From: Fodinibacter sp963707895
GTDB taxonomy: Bacteria > Actinomycetota > Actinomycetes > Actinomycetales > Dermatophilaceae
DNA: 64,000 nucleotides
Direction of reading: 5' to 3'
Assembly: GCA_963707895.1 (NCBI GenBank)
Contig: CAVPRS010000010.1
Location: 372,001-436,000 of the forward strand
Positions 1-8,305 of the stretch are shown here, one piece after another; positions within the stretch are counted from its first letter, which is position 1, and every line of letters begins with the position of its first letter. The translations under genes and the position numbers were made by a program. Below the pieces are notes generated by a model that had not been told where the DNA came from, ran no database searches, and was given only the letters and a program-made list of their open reading frames with translations.

Positions 1-663
1 TCCGGGCCGGAGTCAGACGAGGAGTTGCAGGCGAACGGCGTGTGGTCGGCGACCGAGGGCTGCCCGATGCTGGAGCCGCTCTGCAGCTCGAACGTGCCGA
101 CGACCGCTCCGCCGAGCCGGGCCGTCGCCAGGATGCGGGCGCTGCCCTTGAGCTCGACGTCGAGATAGGCGGAGCTGGCGAGGGCAGCGGGACCCAGCGC
201 GGACCGCAGCCCCTGTCCGAGGCCGAGCTCGAGGGACTCCGAGGTCGCGCTGACCTGATAGCAGGAGGTGCCGCTCTTCTTCTCCTTCACCCCGATCGAG
301 CCGCTGGCGTAGGACGCGAGCGACTCGCTGAAGGCGCCTCCGGTAGACCCGCGCAGGGTGAGGAGCTGGCTGGCGGCCGCGCCGAGGTCGACACCGCAGT
401 TGGCGGCCGGGGCCAGGGTCTGCGCCGCGCCCTAGCTGGCCGGAGGCCGTGTTGAGCGTGATCCGGGAGGTGGCGCCGGTCTGCACGGCCAGCCAGGCCG
501 GGGCGAAGTTCGGCGTGCCGATGGTCGCGGCAGGCTGCGCGGTCGTCGACGGCGGCGGGGCCGCGGCGGGGAGCGTGGCGACGAAGGCGATGCCGAACGG
601 GATGAGGCCGACGGCCGCGATGGCCGCGATCGCCTTGGGTGCCGTGGAGCGGTGCACGTGCAT
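1..663 (-). pseudogene. Exported protein of unknown function, frameshifted and cut by the window edge
   Basis: The ATG at 663 follows GGAG at a normal distance. Residues 1-35 look like a secretion signal (basic start, then the hydrophobic run AAIAAVGLIPFGIAFVATL), followed by a Pro/Thr linker. The frame breaks near 433. Before the break it ends ...NTASGQL; after it another frame continues AAQTLAPAANCGVDL and stays open to base 1. Deleting the T at 433, which creates an otherwise uncommon CTAG, joins the halves into one protein of at least 215 residues. The second half is rich in Ser, Gly and Ala, with a few isolated Cys and no enzyme motif I recognise. It may be a real mutation or a sequencing indel; the function is unknown. 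Confidence 0.6.
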
Positions 664-719
664 GGGATCTCCGTCGCGCTGGTGGGGCGCCGAGCCGGCG
701 GGATGTGGCTCGACGGTGA

Positions 720-824
720 GAGTCGCTCGTCAGCGGAGCAGACGTGTGGGCCCCTGTACTCACCTGCGGGCCCACGACAGCGACTCGGGCACCGTTGCCC
801 GATTGAGCACAACCTACGGTGCCC
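720..824 (-). ncRNA. Structured 5' leader RNA upstream of the exported protein; candidate cis-regulatory RNA
   Basis: Read on the minus strand, this leader folds into adjacent perfect helices. A first hairpin has 9-bp arms (787-795 with 816-824, GGGCACCGT/ACGGTGCCC). An outer helix follows, 720-727 with 779-786 (GAGTCGCT/AGCGACTC), extended by 729-731 with 776-778. The outer helix encloses a hairpin of 746-753 with 768-775 (GTGGGCCC/GGGCCCAC). A TATATG-like -10 lies just upstream near 837-842, and the exported-protein start is 57 bases downstream. I compared it from memory with the c-di-GMP-I, c-di-AMP (ydaO), cobalamin, SAM and glycine riboswitch consensus sequences and saw no match. It could be a riboswitch, an attenuator or only a stable leader. 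Confidence 0.45.
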
Positions 825-865
825 GGGCGCGGGCTCATATAGCCCGAAGTGACTACGGGCCGGGT

Positions 866-1717
866 TCACCCCTCGAGGGTGAGGGTGAGGTGTCCCGTCT
901 CCGGAGCCGTCGCTGCACGCAGACCGGCGGTGACGACGTCATCCGCCCGGCCGACGACGAGCTCGACGGTGCTGGGCAGGAACACCGGAGCGGTGAACCA
1001 CACGTGGCTGCGCGACGGTCCGAGCGACGTGCGCCCCAGGGCCCCCAGGGTGCGCGCGCAGGTCCACATGCCGTGCGCGATCTGCCGCCGGAAGCCCATC
1101 GCCTTCGCGCTCAACGGGTGCAGGTGGATCGGGTTGAGGTCGCCGCTCACGCCCGCGTAGGTGCGGCCGAGGTCGTCGGGCAGGCGCCACCGGGCCACCG
1201 GCGGGCCCTCGGGCAGCGCGGGCGGGGTGTCGCCGCGCGGGGCGTCGTCGGTGCCGGCGCCCCTGCTGAGGTAGACGCTGTCGCACTCCCAGACGAGCTC
1301 GCCGCCGACGAGTGCCTCCAGGCGCACGTCCAGGGTGCGGCCGCGCCGGTGCGGCCGCAGCGCACCCGCGGTCACCGACAGCGTGAGGGCGTCGCCGGCA
1401 TCCAGCCGCGTGTGGGTGGTGACCCGGTTGGACAGGTGCACCAGACCGGGCAGGGGCACCGGGAAGTCGCGCCGCGCCATCAGCGCGGTCTGCACCGGGA
1501 AGGCGAGCACCCAGGGGTAGGGCTGGGGCAGCGTGTCGTCGACGGCGTGACCGGTGAGCCGCTGGTAGGCCGCGAGCCGCGCCCGGTCCACGCGCACGTC
1601 CTCGACGACGAGGGTGCGGTCGGGCACTGTGCTCCCCCGCGGCAGCGCGGCGGTGAGGGCCGCCCGCACCAGCAACGGCGCGGTGGACGGCATCCCGGTG
1701 AGGGTCTCGACCGCCAC
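866..1717 (-). CDS. MaoC-like (3R)-hydroxyacyl thioester dehydratase
   Basis: A hot-dog-fold dehydratase of about 283 residues, of the double-domain size seen in mycobacterial HtdX (Rv0241c). The hydratase-2 motif is at residues 187-209 (YAGVSGDLNPIHLHP...MGF), with the expected catalytic Asp193 and His198. It should interconvert 3-hydroxyacyl and trans-2-enoyl thioesters. I chose the GTG at 1717 because GGAG sits 6 bases before it and it directly follows the fabG4 stop; a longer ORF from 1744 would overlap fabG4. With the two upstream genes it forms a dehydratase-reductase-thiolase set in the order of Rv0241c-Rv0243, so it most likely acts on a fatty acyl substrate. The substrate is not readable from sequence. 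Confidence 0.85.
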   Translation of the reverse strand: MAVETLTGMPSTAPLLVRAALTAALPRGSTVPDRTLVVEDVRVDRARLAAYQRLTGHAVDDTLPQPYPWVLAFPVQTALMARRDFPVPLPGLVHLSNRVTTHTRLDAGDALTLSVTAGALRPHRRGRTLDVRLEALVGGELVWECDSVYLSRGAGTDDAPRGDTPPALPEGPPVARWRLPDDLGRTYAGVSGDLNPIHLHPLSAKAMGFRRQIAHGMWTCARTLGALGRTSLGPSRSHVWFTAPVFLPSTVELVVGRADDVVTAGLRAATAPETGHLTLTLEG

Positions 1718-1718
1718 G

Positions 1719-3065
1719 TCAGGCTCCGAGCAGGCTCTGGCCACAGACCCGCACGACGTTGCCGCTCACCGCGGACTGGGCGTCGGAGGCGAAGTAGGCG
1801 ATCGTCTCGGCGACGTCGACCGGTAGGCCACCCTGCGACAGGCTGTTGAGGCGGCGTCCGAGCTCGCGGGTCGCGAACGGGATCCGGGCGGTCATCTCGG
1901 TCTCGATGAAACCGGGCGCCACGGCGTTGACCGTGATGCCGCGCCGGCGCAGACCGCGGTCGCTCGCGTAGGCGTCGACCAGCCCGATGACGCCCGCCTT
2001 GGACGCGGCGTAGTTGCTCTGCCCACGGTTGCCGGCGATGCCGGCGATCGAGGACACGAGCACCACGTGGCCACCCTGGCGCAGGCCGCCCCGGGCGAGG
2101 AACGCCTCGTTCATCCGCAGGATCGACCCGAGGTTGACGTCGACGACCGAGGCCCAGCGGTCGGCGTCGGTGTTGGCGAGCAGCTTGTCGCGGGTGATGC
2201 CCGCGTTGTGCACGACGACGTCGAGGCCGCCGTGCCGGGTGGTGGCGTGGCGCAGGATGCGGTTGCCGGCATCCGCAGCCGTGACGTCGACCTGCAGCGC
2301 CGTGCCGCCGATCTCGTTGGCGACGGCCGCGAGGGACGCGCCGGCGGAGGGCACGTCGACGCAGACGACCGTGGCGCCGTCGCGGGCGAGGGTGCGGGCG
2401 ATCTCGGCGCCGATGCCGCGGGCCGCGCCGGTGACCACCGCGACCTTGCCGTCGAGCGGGCGGTCGTCGGATGGCAGCGCCCCGGCGCCGGCACCGACCC
2501 GGAACACCTGGGCGTCGACGTAGGCCGACCGGGCGGAGAGCAGGAACTCGACGGTGCCCAGTGCCGCGGCCTCGGAGCCGTCGGTGACGAGCACGAGGTT
2601 GGCGGTGGCCCCGGCCCGCAGCTCCTTGGCCACCGAGCGGGTGATGCCCTCGAGCGCCCGCCGGGCCGCGCGCTGGCCGGGTGAGGTCGCCAGGGCCGGG
2701 TCGCGGCCGACCACGACGACCCGGGCACACCGGCCGAGTCGCTTCAGGGCCGGGCCGAGGGTCGCCCGCAGCGACTCGAGGTCGGCCGGCTCCTCGACGG
2801 CGGTGAGGTCGACGACGACGCCGCCGAGCCGCCCGGCCTCGGGCGCCTCGCCGACCAGCGTCGCCCCGGCGGCGGTGAGCCCGTGGCGCAGGGCCTCCAA
2901 CGCCGGGGTGTCGCCGTGCCCACCGACGAGCACCGGCCCGTCGACGAGGGGGCGTCCGGGCACCTGCCGGCGCAGCGCCACCGGCTGGGGCAGCCCGAGG
3001 GTGGTGGCGAGCCGCTTGCCCACCCCGGAGGACACGAAGGCCGTGTAGCCGTCGCGGTGGGCCAT
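1719..3065 (-). CDS. fabG4: High-molecular-weight 3-oxoacyl reductase, FabG4 type
   Basis: A short-chain dehydrogenase of 448 residues, about 200 longer than an ordinary FabG. Residues 1-200 form a degenerate flavodoxin-like Rossmann half. The active half starts near 206 with the nucleotide-binding motif TGAARGIG (212-219) and carries Ser338/339, Tyr352 and Lys356 (NYAASK) as the catalytic set. The end is typical of the HMW FabG family (FabG4, Rv0242c), which reduces 3-oxoacyl-CoA or -ACP, often with NADH. The ATG at 3065 is one base past the thiolase stop, so the two genes are one transcript. The longer ORF start at 3104 would lie inside the thiolase gene and was rejected. Confidence 0.9.
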   Translation of the reverse strand: MAHRDGYTAFVSSGVGKRLATTLGLPQPVALRRQVPGRPLVDGPVLVGGHGDTPALEALRHGLTAAGATLVGEAPEAGRLGGVVVDLTAVEEPADLESLRATLGPALKRLGRCARVVVVGRDPALATSPGQRAARRALEGITRSVAKELRAGATANLVLVTDGSEAAALGTVEFLLSARSAYVDAQVFRVGAGAGALPSDDRPLDGKVAVVTGAARGIGAEIARTLARDGATVVCVDVPSAGASLAAVANEIGGTALQVDVTAADAGNRILRHATTRHGGLDVVVHNAGITRDKLLANTDADRWASVVDVNLGSILRMNEAFLARGGLRQGGHVVLVSSIAGIAGNRGQSNYAASKAGVIGLVDAYASDRGLRRRGITVNAVAPGFIETEMTARIPFATRELGRRLNSLSQGGLPVDVAETIAYFASDAQSAVSGNVVRVCGQSLLGA

Positions 3066-3066
3066 G

Positions 3067-4350
3067 TCAGGCCGCCTCGAGGATCGCGACGACGCCCTGC
3101 CCACCGGCAGCGCAGATCGAGATCAGCCCGCGGGAGCCCGGGCCCTTCTCGTGGAGCAGGGCGGCGAGGGTGGCGACGATGCGGCCACCGGTGGCGGCGA
3201 ACGGGTGGCCCGCCGCCAGGGACGACCCGTTGACGTTGAGCTTCGCCCGGTCGACGGCACCGAGCGGGGCGTCGAGGCCCAGCCGGTCGCGGCAGAAGTC
3301 CTCGTCGTCCCACGCGGCCAGGGTCGAGAGCACGGTGGCGGCGAACGCCTCGTGGATCTCGTAGAGGTCGAAGTCCTGCAGCGAGAGCCCGTTGCGGGCG
3401 AGCAGGCGCGGCACGGCGTACGCGGGCGCCATCAGCAGGCCCTCGTCACCGGTCACGTAGTCGACCGCGGCCGTCTCGCCGTCGACGAACCAGGCCAGGG
3501 GCGTCAACCCGTGGGCGGCGGCCCACTCCGGCGAGCCGAGGAGCACCGCGGAGGCGCCGTCGGTGAGCGGGGTGGAGTTGCCGGCGGTCATCGTCGCCGC
3601 CTCGCCCTTGCCGAACACCGGTTTGAGCGAGCCGAGCTTCTCGAGCGTGGAGTCGGGCCGCAGGTTCTGGTCGCGGGTGAGCCCGAGGTAGGGGGTCAGC
3701 AGGTCGTCGAAGAAGCCGCGGTCGTAGGCGGCGGCCAGGTTGTGGTGGCTCGCCAGGGCCAGGGCGTCCTGGTCCTCACGGGTGACACCCCAGCGCGCCG
3801 CCGTGACGGCCATGTGCTCACCCATCGACAGGCCCGTGCGCGGCTCGGTGTTGGCGGGCACCGACACGCCGACGTCGGTGGGCCGGAAGGCCAGTGCCGC
3901 CTTCGCCCGCTCGGTCGAGCTCTTGGCGCGGTTGAGCCGCAGCAGCTTGCGGCGCAGCTTCTCGGGGACCACGACGGGCGCGTCGGACGCCGAGTCGACA
4001 CCACCGGCGATGCCGGAGTCGACCTGTCCCAGGGCGATCTTGTTGGCGACGAGGATGGCGGCCTCGAGCCCGGTGCCGCAGGCCTGGGTGATGTCGTAGG
4101 CCGGAGTGGTGGGCGACAGGCTCGAGCCGAGCACCGCCTCGCGGGTGAGGTTGAAGTCGCGGCTGTGCTTGATGACGGCGCCGGCGACGACCTCGCCGAC
4201 CCGCTCGCCGGCCAGTCCGTGGCGGGCCACGAGGCCCTCGAGCGCGGCGGTGAGCATGTCCTGGTTGGACGCCTCCGCGTAGGCGCCGAACTGGCGCGCG
4301 AAGGGAATCCGGTTACCGCCGAGGACGGCGGCGCGGCGGGGGGAGGTCAC
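3067..4350 (-). CDS. Acetyl-CoA acetyltransferase (thiolase), FadI/FadA2-like
   Basis: A thiolase of 427 residues that condenses or cleaves acyl-CoAs. Active-site Cys91 lies in ITQACGTGLEAA. The other conserved blocks are present: EIHEAFA near 345, GHPFAATGGR near 384 and the C-terminal Cys in ISICAAGGQG near 414. Length and the EIHEAFA/GHPFAATG variants fit the FadI-like branch rather than FadA. It is the first gene of the operon with fabG4 and the MaoC hydratase. The start is GTG 4350, with AGGAG 8 bases upstream. Its promoter region is shared with a divergent TetR gene and holds an inverted repeat at 4417-4445, so repression by that TetR is likely. Confidence 0.9.
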   Translation of the reverse strand: MTSPRRAAVLGGNRIPFARQFGAYAEASNQDMLTAALEGLVARHGLAGERVGEVVAGAVIKHSRDFNLTREAVLGSSLSPTTPAYDITQACGTGLEAAILVANKIALGQVDSGIAGGVDSASDAPVVVPEKLRRKLLRLNRAKSSTERAKAALAFRPTDVGVSVPANTEPRTGLSMGEHMAVTAARWGVTREDQDALALASHHNLAAAYDRGFFDDLLTPYLGLTRDQNLRPDSTLEKLGSLKPVFGKGEAATMTAGNSTPLTDGASAVLLGSPEWAAAHGLTPLAWFVDGETAAVDYVTGDEGLLMAPAYAVPRLLARNGLSLQDFDLYEIHEAFAATVLSTLAAWDDEDFCRDRLGLDAPLGAVDRAKLNVNGSSLAAGHPFAATGGRIVATLAALLHEKGPGSRGLISICAAGGQGVVAILEAA

Positions 4351-4416
4351 CGGTCTGGCTCCTTGCGTGGGGGTGCTGCGGGACGGGTCCTCGTCGGCGA
4401 GGTACCCGGTACGGAA

Positions 4417-4445
4417 GGTAACAGGTACTGCCGGTTCCTGCTACC
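4417..4445. promoter_or_regulatory. Candidate TetR operator between divergent genes
   Basis: An inverted repeat GGTAACAGG (4417-4425) and CCTGCTACC (4437-4445), with one mismatch and an 11-base spacer. It lies between the thiolase operon and the divergent tetR gene. The right arm overlaps the TACCGT -10 box (4442-4447) of tetR, and a TACC-type element for the thiolase operon falls in the left arm. A repressor bound here would block both directions, the usual layout for a local TetR. Confidence 0.55.
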
Positions 4446-4454
4446 GTCCGGTGC

Positions 4455-5114
4455 GTGGGAGCGACCGACACGGCACCGGACGGCCGCAGCTCGCGCTGGG
4501 ACGAGCACCGCCTCGCCCGGCGGCAGGAGCTGGTCGAGGCGACCCTGCGCGCCATCCGCGACCACGGCGCGGGCGTCGGGATGGACGAGGTGGCCGCCAC
4601 GGCCCGCACCTCGAAGACGGTCTTCTACCGACACTTCACCGACCGGGCCGGGCTCTACACCGCCGTCGCCGAGCGGGTCGACGCCACGATCATCCGCGGC
4701 CTGACCCGCGCTGCCGGCGACCCGGCGACGGACGACGCGCGCGCCGTCATCCGCGGCGTGGTCGCCGCCTACCTGCGCCTGGTCGAGGACGACCCAGAGG
4801 TCTACCGGTTCATCGTCAACGCGCCGATCGTGCCCCCCGGCGAACGGCCGCAGGGCGACGTCGCCGCCGGGATGACCGACCGGATCGCCACCCACGTGGC
4901 CGACCTCGTGTCGGGTGGCCTCGCCGACAGCACCACGCCAGCCCCACGGCTGTGGGGCGTGGCGCTGGTCGGCATGGTGCGGGCGACGGCCGACGCCTGG
5001 CTCGCGGCTGGGGCGGCCGCCGGTGGCCCGAGCAGCGACCAGCTCGCCGACGACCTCACCGTGCTGCTCTGGGACGGCCTGTCGAGCGTGGCGGGCGCGA
5101 CGGCGCGGGCCTGA
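4455..5114 (+). CDS. TetR family transcriptional regulator
   Basis: A 219-residue regulator. An N-terminal helix-turn-helix spans about residues 20-65 (VEATLRAIRDHGAGVGMDE ... SKTVFYRHFTDRAGLY), and an all-helical ligand domain follows. The GTG at 4455 has no Shine-Dalgarno but lies 7 bases after TACCGT (4442-4447), so the mRNA is probably leaderless. It is divergent from the thiolase-fabG4-maoC operon and shares an inverted-repeat operator with it, so it most likely represses that lipid operon and itself. The inducer would be expected to be an acyl-CoA or fatty acid, which is inference from context only. Confidence 0.88.
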   Translation: MGATDTAPDGRSSRWDEHRLARRQELVEATLRAIRDHGAGVGMDEVAATARTSKTVFYRHFTDRAGLYTAVAERVDATIIRGLTRAAGDPATDDARAVIRGVVAAYLRLVEDDPEVYRFIVNAPIVPPGERPQGDVAAGMTDRIATHVADLVSGGLADSTTPAPRLWGVALVGMVRATADAWLAAGAAAGGPSSDQLADDLTVLLWDGLSSVAGATARA

Positions 5115-5131
5115 CCGGGGCACCGGCCGGA

Positions 5132-6391
5132 TCAGGCACCCCACCACGGGCGCAGCGGCAGCCCCGACGAGCCGTCGTCCCGCGGGCGCACCGCCAGCAC
5201 CTGGTGCAGCTGGATCTCGTTGCGCTCGAACCCGAGTCGCGAGCCGGCCATGTAGAGCCCCCAGACCCGGGCGGTGCCCTCGCCCACCTCGGCGACGCAC
5301 TCGTCCCAGTTCTCGACGAGGTTGCGGCACCACTGGGCCAGGGTCAGGGCGTAGTGCTCGCGCAGGTTCTCCTCGTGCACGACCTCGAGCCCGACGTCCT
5401 GCGCCTCGGTGATGATCCGCCCGCTGCCGGTGAGCTCGCCGTCGGGGAAGACGTAGCGGTCGATGAACTGGCCGGTCTCCTGGCGCTTGTTGTGCGGGCG
5501 GGTGATGCAGTGGTTGAGCAGCAGCCCGCCGGGGCGCAGCCGGTCCTGGATCCAGCCGAAGTAGGCCGGGTAGTTGCGCACGCCGATGTGTTCGGTGAGC
5601 CCGATCGACGACACGGCGTCGAAGCCGGTCTCGGTGACGTCTCGGTAGTCGCAGTGCCGCACCTCGGCGAGGTCGGCCAGCCCCTCGTCGGCGATCGCCT
5701 TCTGCGCCCAGAGGGCCTGCTGGCGCGACAGCGTGACGCCCAGCACGCGGATGCCGTGACGGGCGGCGTAGCGCACCATGCCGCCCCAGCCGCAGCCGAT
5801 GTCGAGCAGCCGGTCACCCGGCTCGAGACCCAGCTTGTCGAGCACCAGGCGGTACTTGTTGTCCTGGGCCTGCTCGAGGGTCGCGGCGGAGTCGGGGTAG
5901 CAGGCGCAGGTGTAGGTCATCGACGGCCCGAGCACCATCTCGTAGAACCTGTTGGAGACGTCGTAGTGGTGGCTGATCGCCTCGGCGTCGCGGGTCATCG
6001 AGTGCCGCAGCCCCTCGGCGACCCGACGCCACCGGGGCAGGCTCTCCTGCGGCGGTGGCGGCGGCGGCGTGAGCCCCTTCAGGCCCAGGGTGCGGGCGAC
6101 CTCGATGGCCGCGGCGGCCGAGGGGCGGCGGAAGCGCACGTCGGCGAGGTCGACGAGCAGGTCGTAGGGGTCGCCGGGGTGCACGCCCTCGACGGCCAGG
6201 TCGCCGGCCACGTAGGCGCGCGCCAGGCCGAGGTCGCCCGGGGCGGTGGCGAGGTAGGCCGCCGCCCGTGGCGTGCGCAGGTGGAGCGCGCGCGGGGCGT
6301 CGGCGGGCCCGAGCTCGGACCCGTCATAGGCGACGAGTCGCAGCGGCAAGGGGCCGGCGACGACCGACTCGACGATCTCTGCGATGGACAT
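5132..6391 (-). CDS. tmsB: Fatty acyl phospholipid C-methyltransferase of 10-methyl fatty acid synthesis (TmsB/UfaA1 type)
   Basis: A SAM-dependent methyltransferase of the cyclopropane-fatty-acid synthase superfamily, 419 residues. The SAM site is RLLDIGCGWGGMVRYAA, and the CFA-type blocks SHHYDVSNRFYEMVLGPSMTYTCA and GLTEHIG are present. It is preceded by a FAD-binding oxidoreductase. That pairing matches TmsB-TmsA (BfaB-BfaA; Rv0447c/Rv0449c), where the methyltransferase adds a methylene at C10 of an oleoyl phospholipid chain and the oxidoreductase reduces it to 10-methylstearate. The start ATG 6391 has AGAGGAAG just upstream. A 10-methyl rather than cyclopropane product is inferred from the partner gene. 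Confidence 0.85.
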   Translation of the reverse strand: MSIAEIVESVVAGPLPLRLVAYDGSELGPADAPRALHLRTPRAAAYLATAPGDLGLARAYVAGDLAVEGVHPGDPYDLLVDLADVRFRRPSAAAAIEVARTLGLKGLTPPPPPPQESLPRWRRVAEGLRHSMTRDAEAISHHYDVSNRFYEMVLGPSMTYTCACYPDSAATLEQAQDNKYRLVLDKLGLEPGDRLLDIGCGWGGMVRYAARHGIRVLGVTLSRQQALWAQKAIADEGLADLAEVRHCDYRDVTETGFDAVSSIGLTEHIGVRNYPAYFGWIQDRLRPGGLLLNHCITRPHNKRQETGQFIDRYVFPDGELTGSGRIITEAQDVGLEVVHEENLREHYALTLAQWCRNLVENWDECVAEVGEGTARVWGLYMAGSRLGFERNEIQLHQVLAVRPRDDGSSGLPLRPWWGA

Positions 6392-6463
6392 CGGCTTCCT
6401 CTTCTCTGTGCGTCAGGCCGTGCGTGCCGCCGGCGCTGTCCCTGCTGGGTCGTGGTGTGCGGG

Positions 6464-7846
6464 TCAGGCCCCGCGGACCGCCTTGGCGTAGAGGTCGGGC
6501 AGGCGCCCCTCGGGGTCCCACCGGGACTTGAGCTCGGTGTACTGGTCGCCGCCGTAGAGCCGGCGGAACTCGTCCTGGTCGTAGAACGACTCGGAGTAGA
6601 GCGACTTGTGGCCGCCGAGGGCACTGACCTCGTGCTCGATGCGGCGGTTGGTGGCCCCCGGGCCGGCCGTGGGCTCGGTGGGCACCGAGGACCAGAAGCC
6701 GACGTTGACGTAGGTCTCGCCCGGGTGCAGGGGGTAGAGCGACCACGGCTGATCACTGCGAAGCCTCAACGGGCACAACCAGATCGGCTCGATCGGCACC
6801 TCCCGAAGGAACCACCTGAGGAACTCGGCGGTGGCGGACAGCGGGATCTCGACGTCCTGCACCACGCGCTCGCGCGGCGGGTTCCCCTTGCGGGCCTCGA
6901 GCCGGTCGGCGACCGCGAACCGCCGGTCGAGGGCGATCAGCTTCCAGTAGACGCTGCTGCGCAGCCATCGCCTGGGCCAGAGCCGACGCACGGCGGGGTT
7001 CTGCGCACCGAACGCCCGAGAGCACCAGAACCAGTCGGTGTCCCAGCGCCACAGGTAGTCGAGGGTGGTGAGGCGGTCGCGCTTGGGCGCCGAGCCACCG
7101 TGCTGGATCGAGCGGTAGTAGATGTCGCGGCCCGAGTAGTCGCTGGTCGGCCCGGGGTCGTCGCCGCGCCGGCCGAGCACGAGGTAGGACTCGGTCGCCG
7201 AGAACACCACTCCGTCGACGTAGTCGACCGCCTCGCCGTCGAACGAACCCTGCGCCACCACGGTGCCGAGCACCGACACGAGCTCGTCGAGGTCGTGGAA
7301 CCGCACGTGCCGCAGGTCGACGACGCGTGCGACCGGCTCGAGCTCGATGCGCAGGCGGGTGGCGTAGCCCAGCGTGCCGTAGGAGTTGGGGAAGCCACGG
7401 AAGAGGTCGGGGTGGCGTGACCCGGCGTCGGTGGTGACGACCTCGCCCGACCCGGTGAGCACGTCCATCTCGAGCACCGACTCGTGGGGCAGGCCGTTGC
7501 GCCAGGACGTGGACTCGATGCCCAGGCCGGTGACCGCGCCGCCCAGGGTGATCGTGCGCAGCTGCGGGACGACGAGCGGCGTGAGCCCGTGGGCGAGGGT
7601 GGCGTCGACCAGGTGCTCGTAGGTGCACATGCCCTGCACGTCGGCGGTGCGGGCATCCGGGTCGACCTCGACGACGCCGGTGAGGCCCGAGGTGTCGAGG
7701 CCGGGCACCGTGGTGGCGGTGCGCGGCCGGAACAGGTTGGAGGTGCGCTTGGCCAGCCGCACCCGCTCCCCCGGTGGGATGGCGCGGTAGCTGTCGAGCA
7801 GCCGCTCGACACCGGCCTCGTGGGCCGCCCCGACGACTGCGGTCAT
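6464..7846 (-). CDS. tmsA: FAD-dependent oxidoreductase of 10-methyl fatty acid synthesis (TmsA type)
   Basis: A 460-residue flavoprotein with a PCMH-type FAD-binding domain in its first 200 residues. PQLRTITLGGAVTGLGIES is the FAD-contacting stretch, and GTLGYATRLRIELEP closes the domain. The C-terminal half is the cap domain of the DIMINUTO/sterol-reductase-like group, which includes Rv0449c. The expected reaction is reduction of the 10-methylene group made by TmsB. It lies upstream of tmsB with a 72-base gap, and its ATG (7846) overlaps the stop of the MOSC-like gene as ATGA, so the three genes are co-transcribed. Confidence 0.85.
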   Translation of the reverse strand: MTAVVGAAHEAGVERLLDSYRAIPPGERVRLAKRTSNLFRPRTATTVPGLDTSGLTGVVEVDPDARTADVQGMCTYEHLVDATLAHGLTPLVVPQLRTITLGGAVTGLGIESTSWRNGLPHESVLEMDVLTGSGEVVTTDAGSRHPDLFRGFPNSYGTLGYATRLRIELEPVARVVDLRHVRFHDLDELVSVLGTVVAQGSFDGEAVDYVDGVVFSATESYLVLGRRGDDPGPTSDYSGRDIYYRSIQHGGSAPKRDRLTTLDYLWRWDTDWFWCSRAFGAQNPAVRRLWPRRWLRSSVYWKLIALDRRFAVADRLEARKGNPPRERVVQDVEIPLSATAEFLRWFLREVPIEPIWLCPLRLRSDQPWSLYPLHPGETYVNVGFWSSVPTEPTAGPGATNRRIEHEVSALGGHKSLYSESFYDQDEFRRLYGGDQYTELKSRWDPEGRLPDLYAKAVRGA

Positions 7847-8178
7847 GCGGACTCCACGCTGTCGCCGACGCGGACGCTGCCCGGCTCGCCGACGACGGCA
7901 TAGAGCCCCGGGCAGGAGTTGCCGGTGCCCTGCACGGCGAGGAGCACCTCGCCGATGCGCACCAGGCTGCCGTCGAGGGCCTCGACGTCAGCGGTCGGCA
8001 CGTCGAGCACGAGGTTGGCGCGCGTGGCGGGCGCGTCGTGACCCACCAGCGACACCGCGGCCTTCTTGTGCCGGTCGCCGTCGATGCCGGCCTCACCGAC
8101 CCGCACGCTGGCGTGCTCGACACCGGGCGCGCCGTGCACCGGGAAGGTGTGGATCGCGAGGACCCGGATGCCGTCCAT
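7843..8178 (-). CDS. MOSC-domain-like small protein, first gene of the tms operon
   Basis: About 111 residues, resembling a minimal MOSC (Moco sulfurase C-terminal) domain: GDRHKKAAVSLV near the N-terminus, then a VRIGEVLLAVQGTGNSCPG block with the single Cys where MOSC proteins place it. MOSC domains carry sulfur or handle Mo-cofactor; the substrate here is unknown. The ATG at 8178 was chosen because homology begins there and it follows AT-rich GTATTGATACTTCT with no ribosome site, which suggests a leaderless or near-leaderless start. The end overlaps tmsA by four bases. Its place at the head of a fatty-acid methylation operon is unexplained. Confidence 0.7.
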   Translation of the reverse strand: MDGIRVLAIHTFPVHGAPGVEHASVRVGEAGIDGDRHKKAAVSLVGHDAPATRANLVLDVPTADVEALDGSLVRIGEVLLAVQGTGNSCPGLYAVVGEPGSVRVGDSVESA

Positions 8179-8305
8179 AGAAGTATCAATACACCCGGGC
8201 ACCGACGGCATTCCCGCCCGTCTCACTCGAACTCCGAGGTCACCGGCCCCCGCACAGCCCGGGCACTGGGTCCCGACGGTGTCCCGAAAGTTCGCGTTCC
8301 TGAGG

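Noticed and set aside
720..824. c-di-GMP or c-di-AMP riboswitch
   Set aside because: The helices are real, but the conserved unpaired core of these classes is not recognisable; kept only as an unassigned structured leader.
4367..7420. A 1017-codon plus-strand ORF
   Set aside because: It runs antisense to tmsB and tmsA and has the Arg/Gly/Pro composition of a GC-rich shadow frame. The minus-strand genes have clear motifs.
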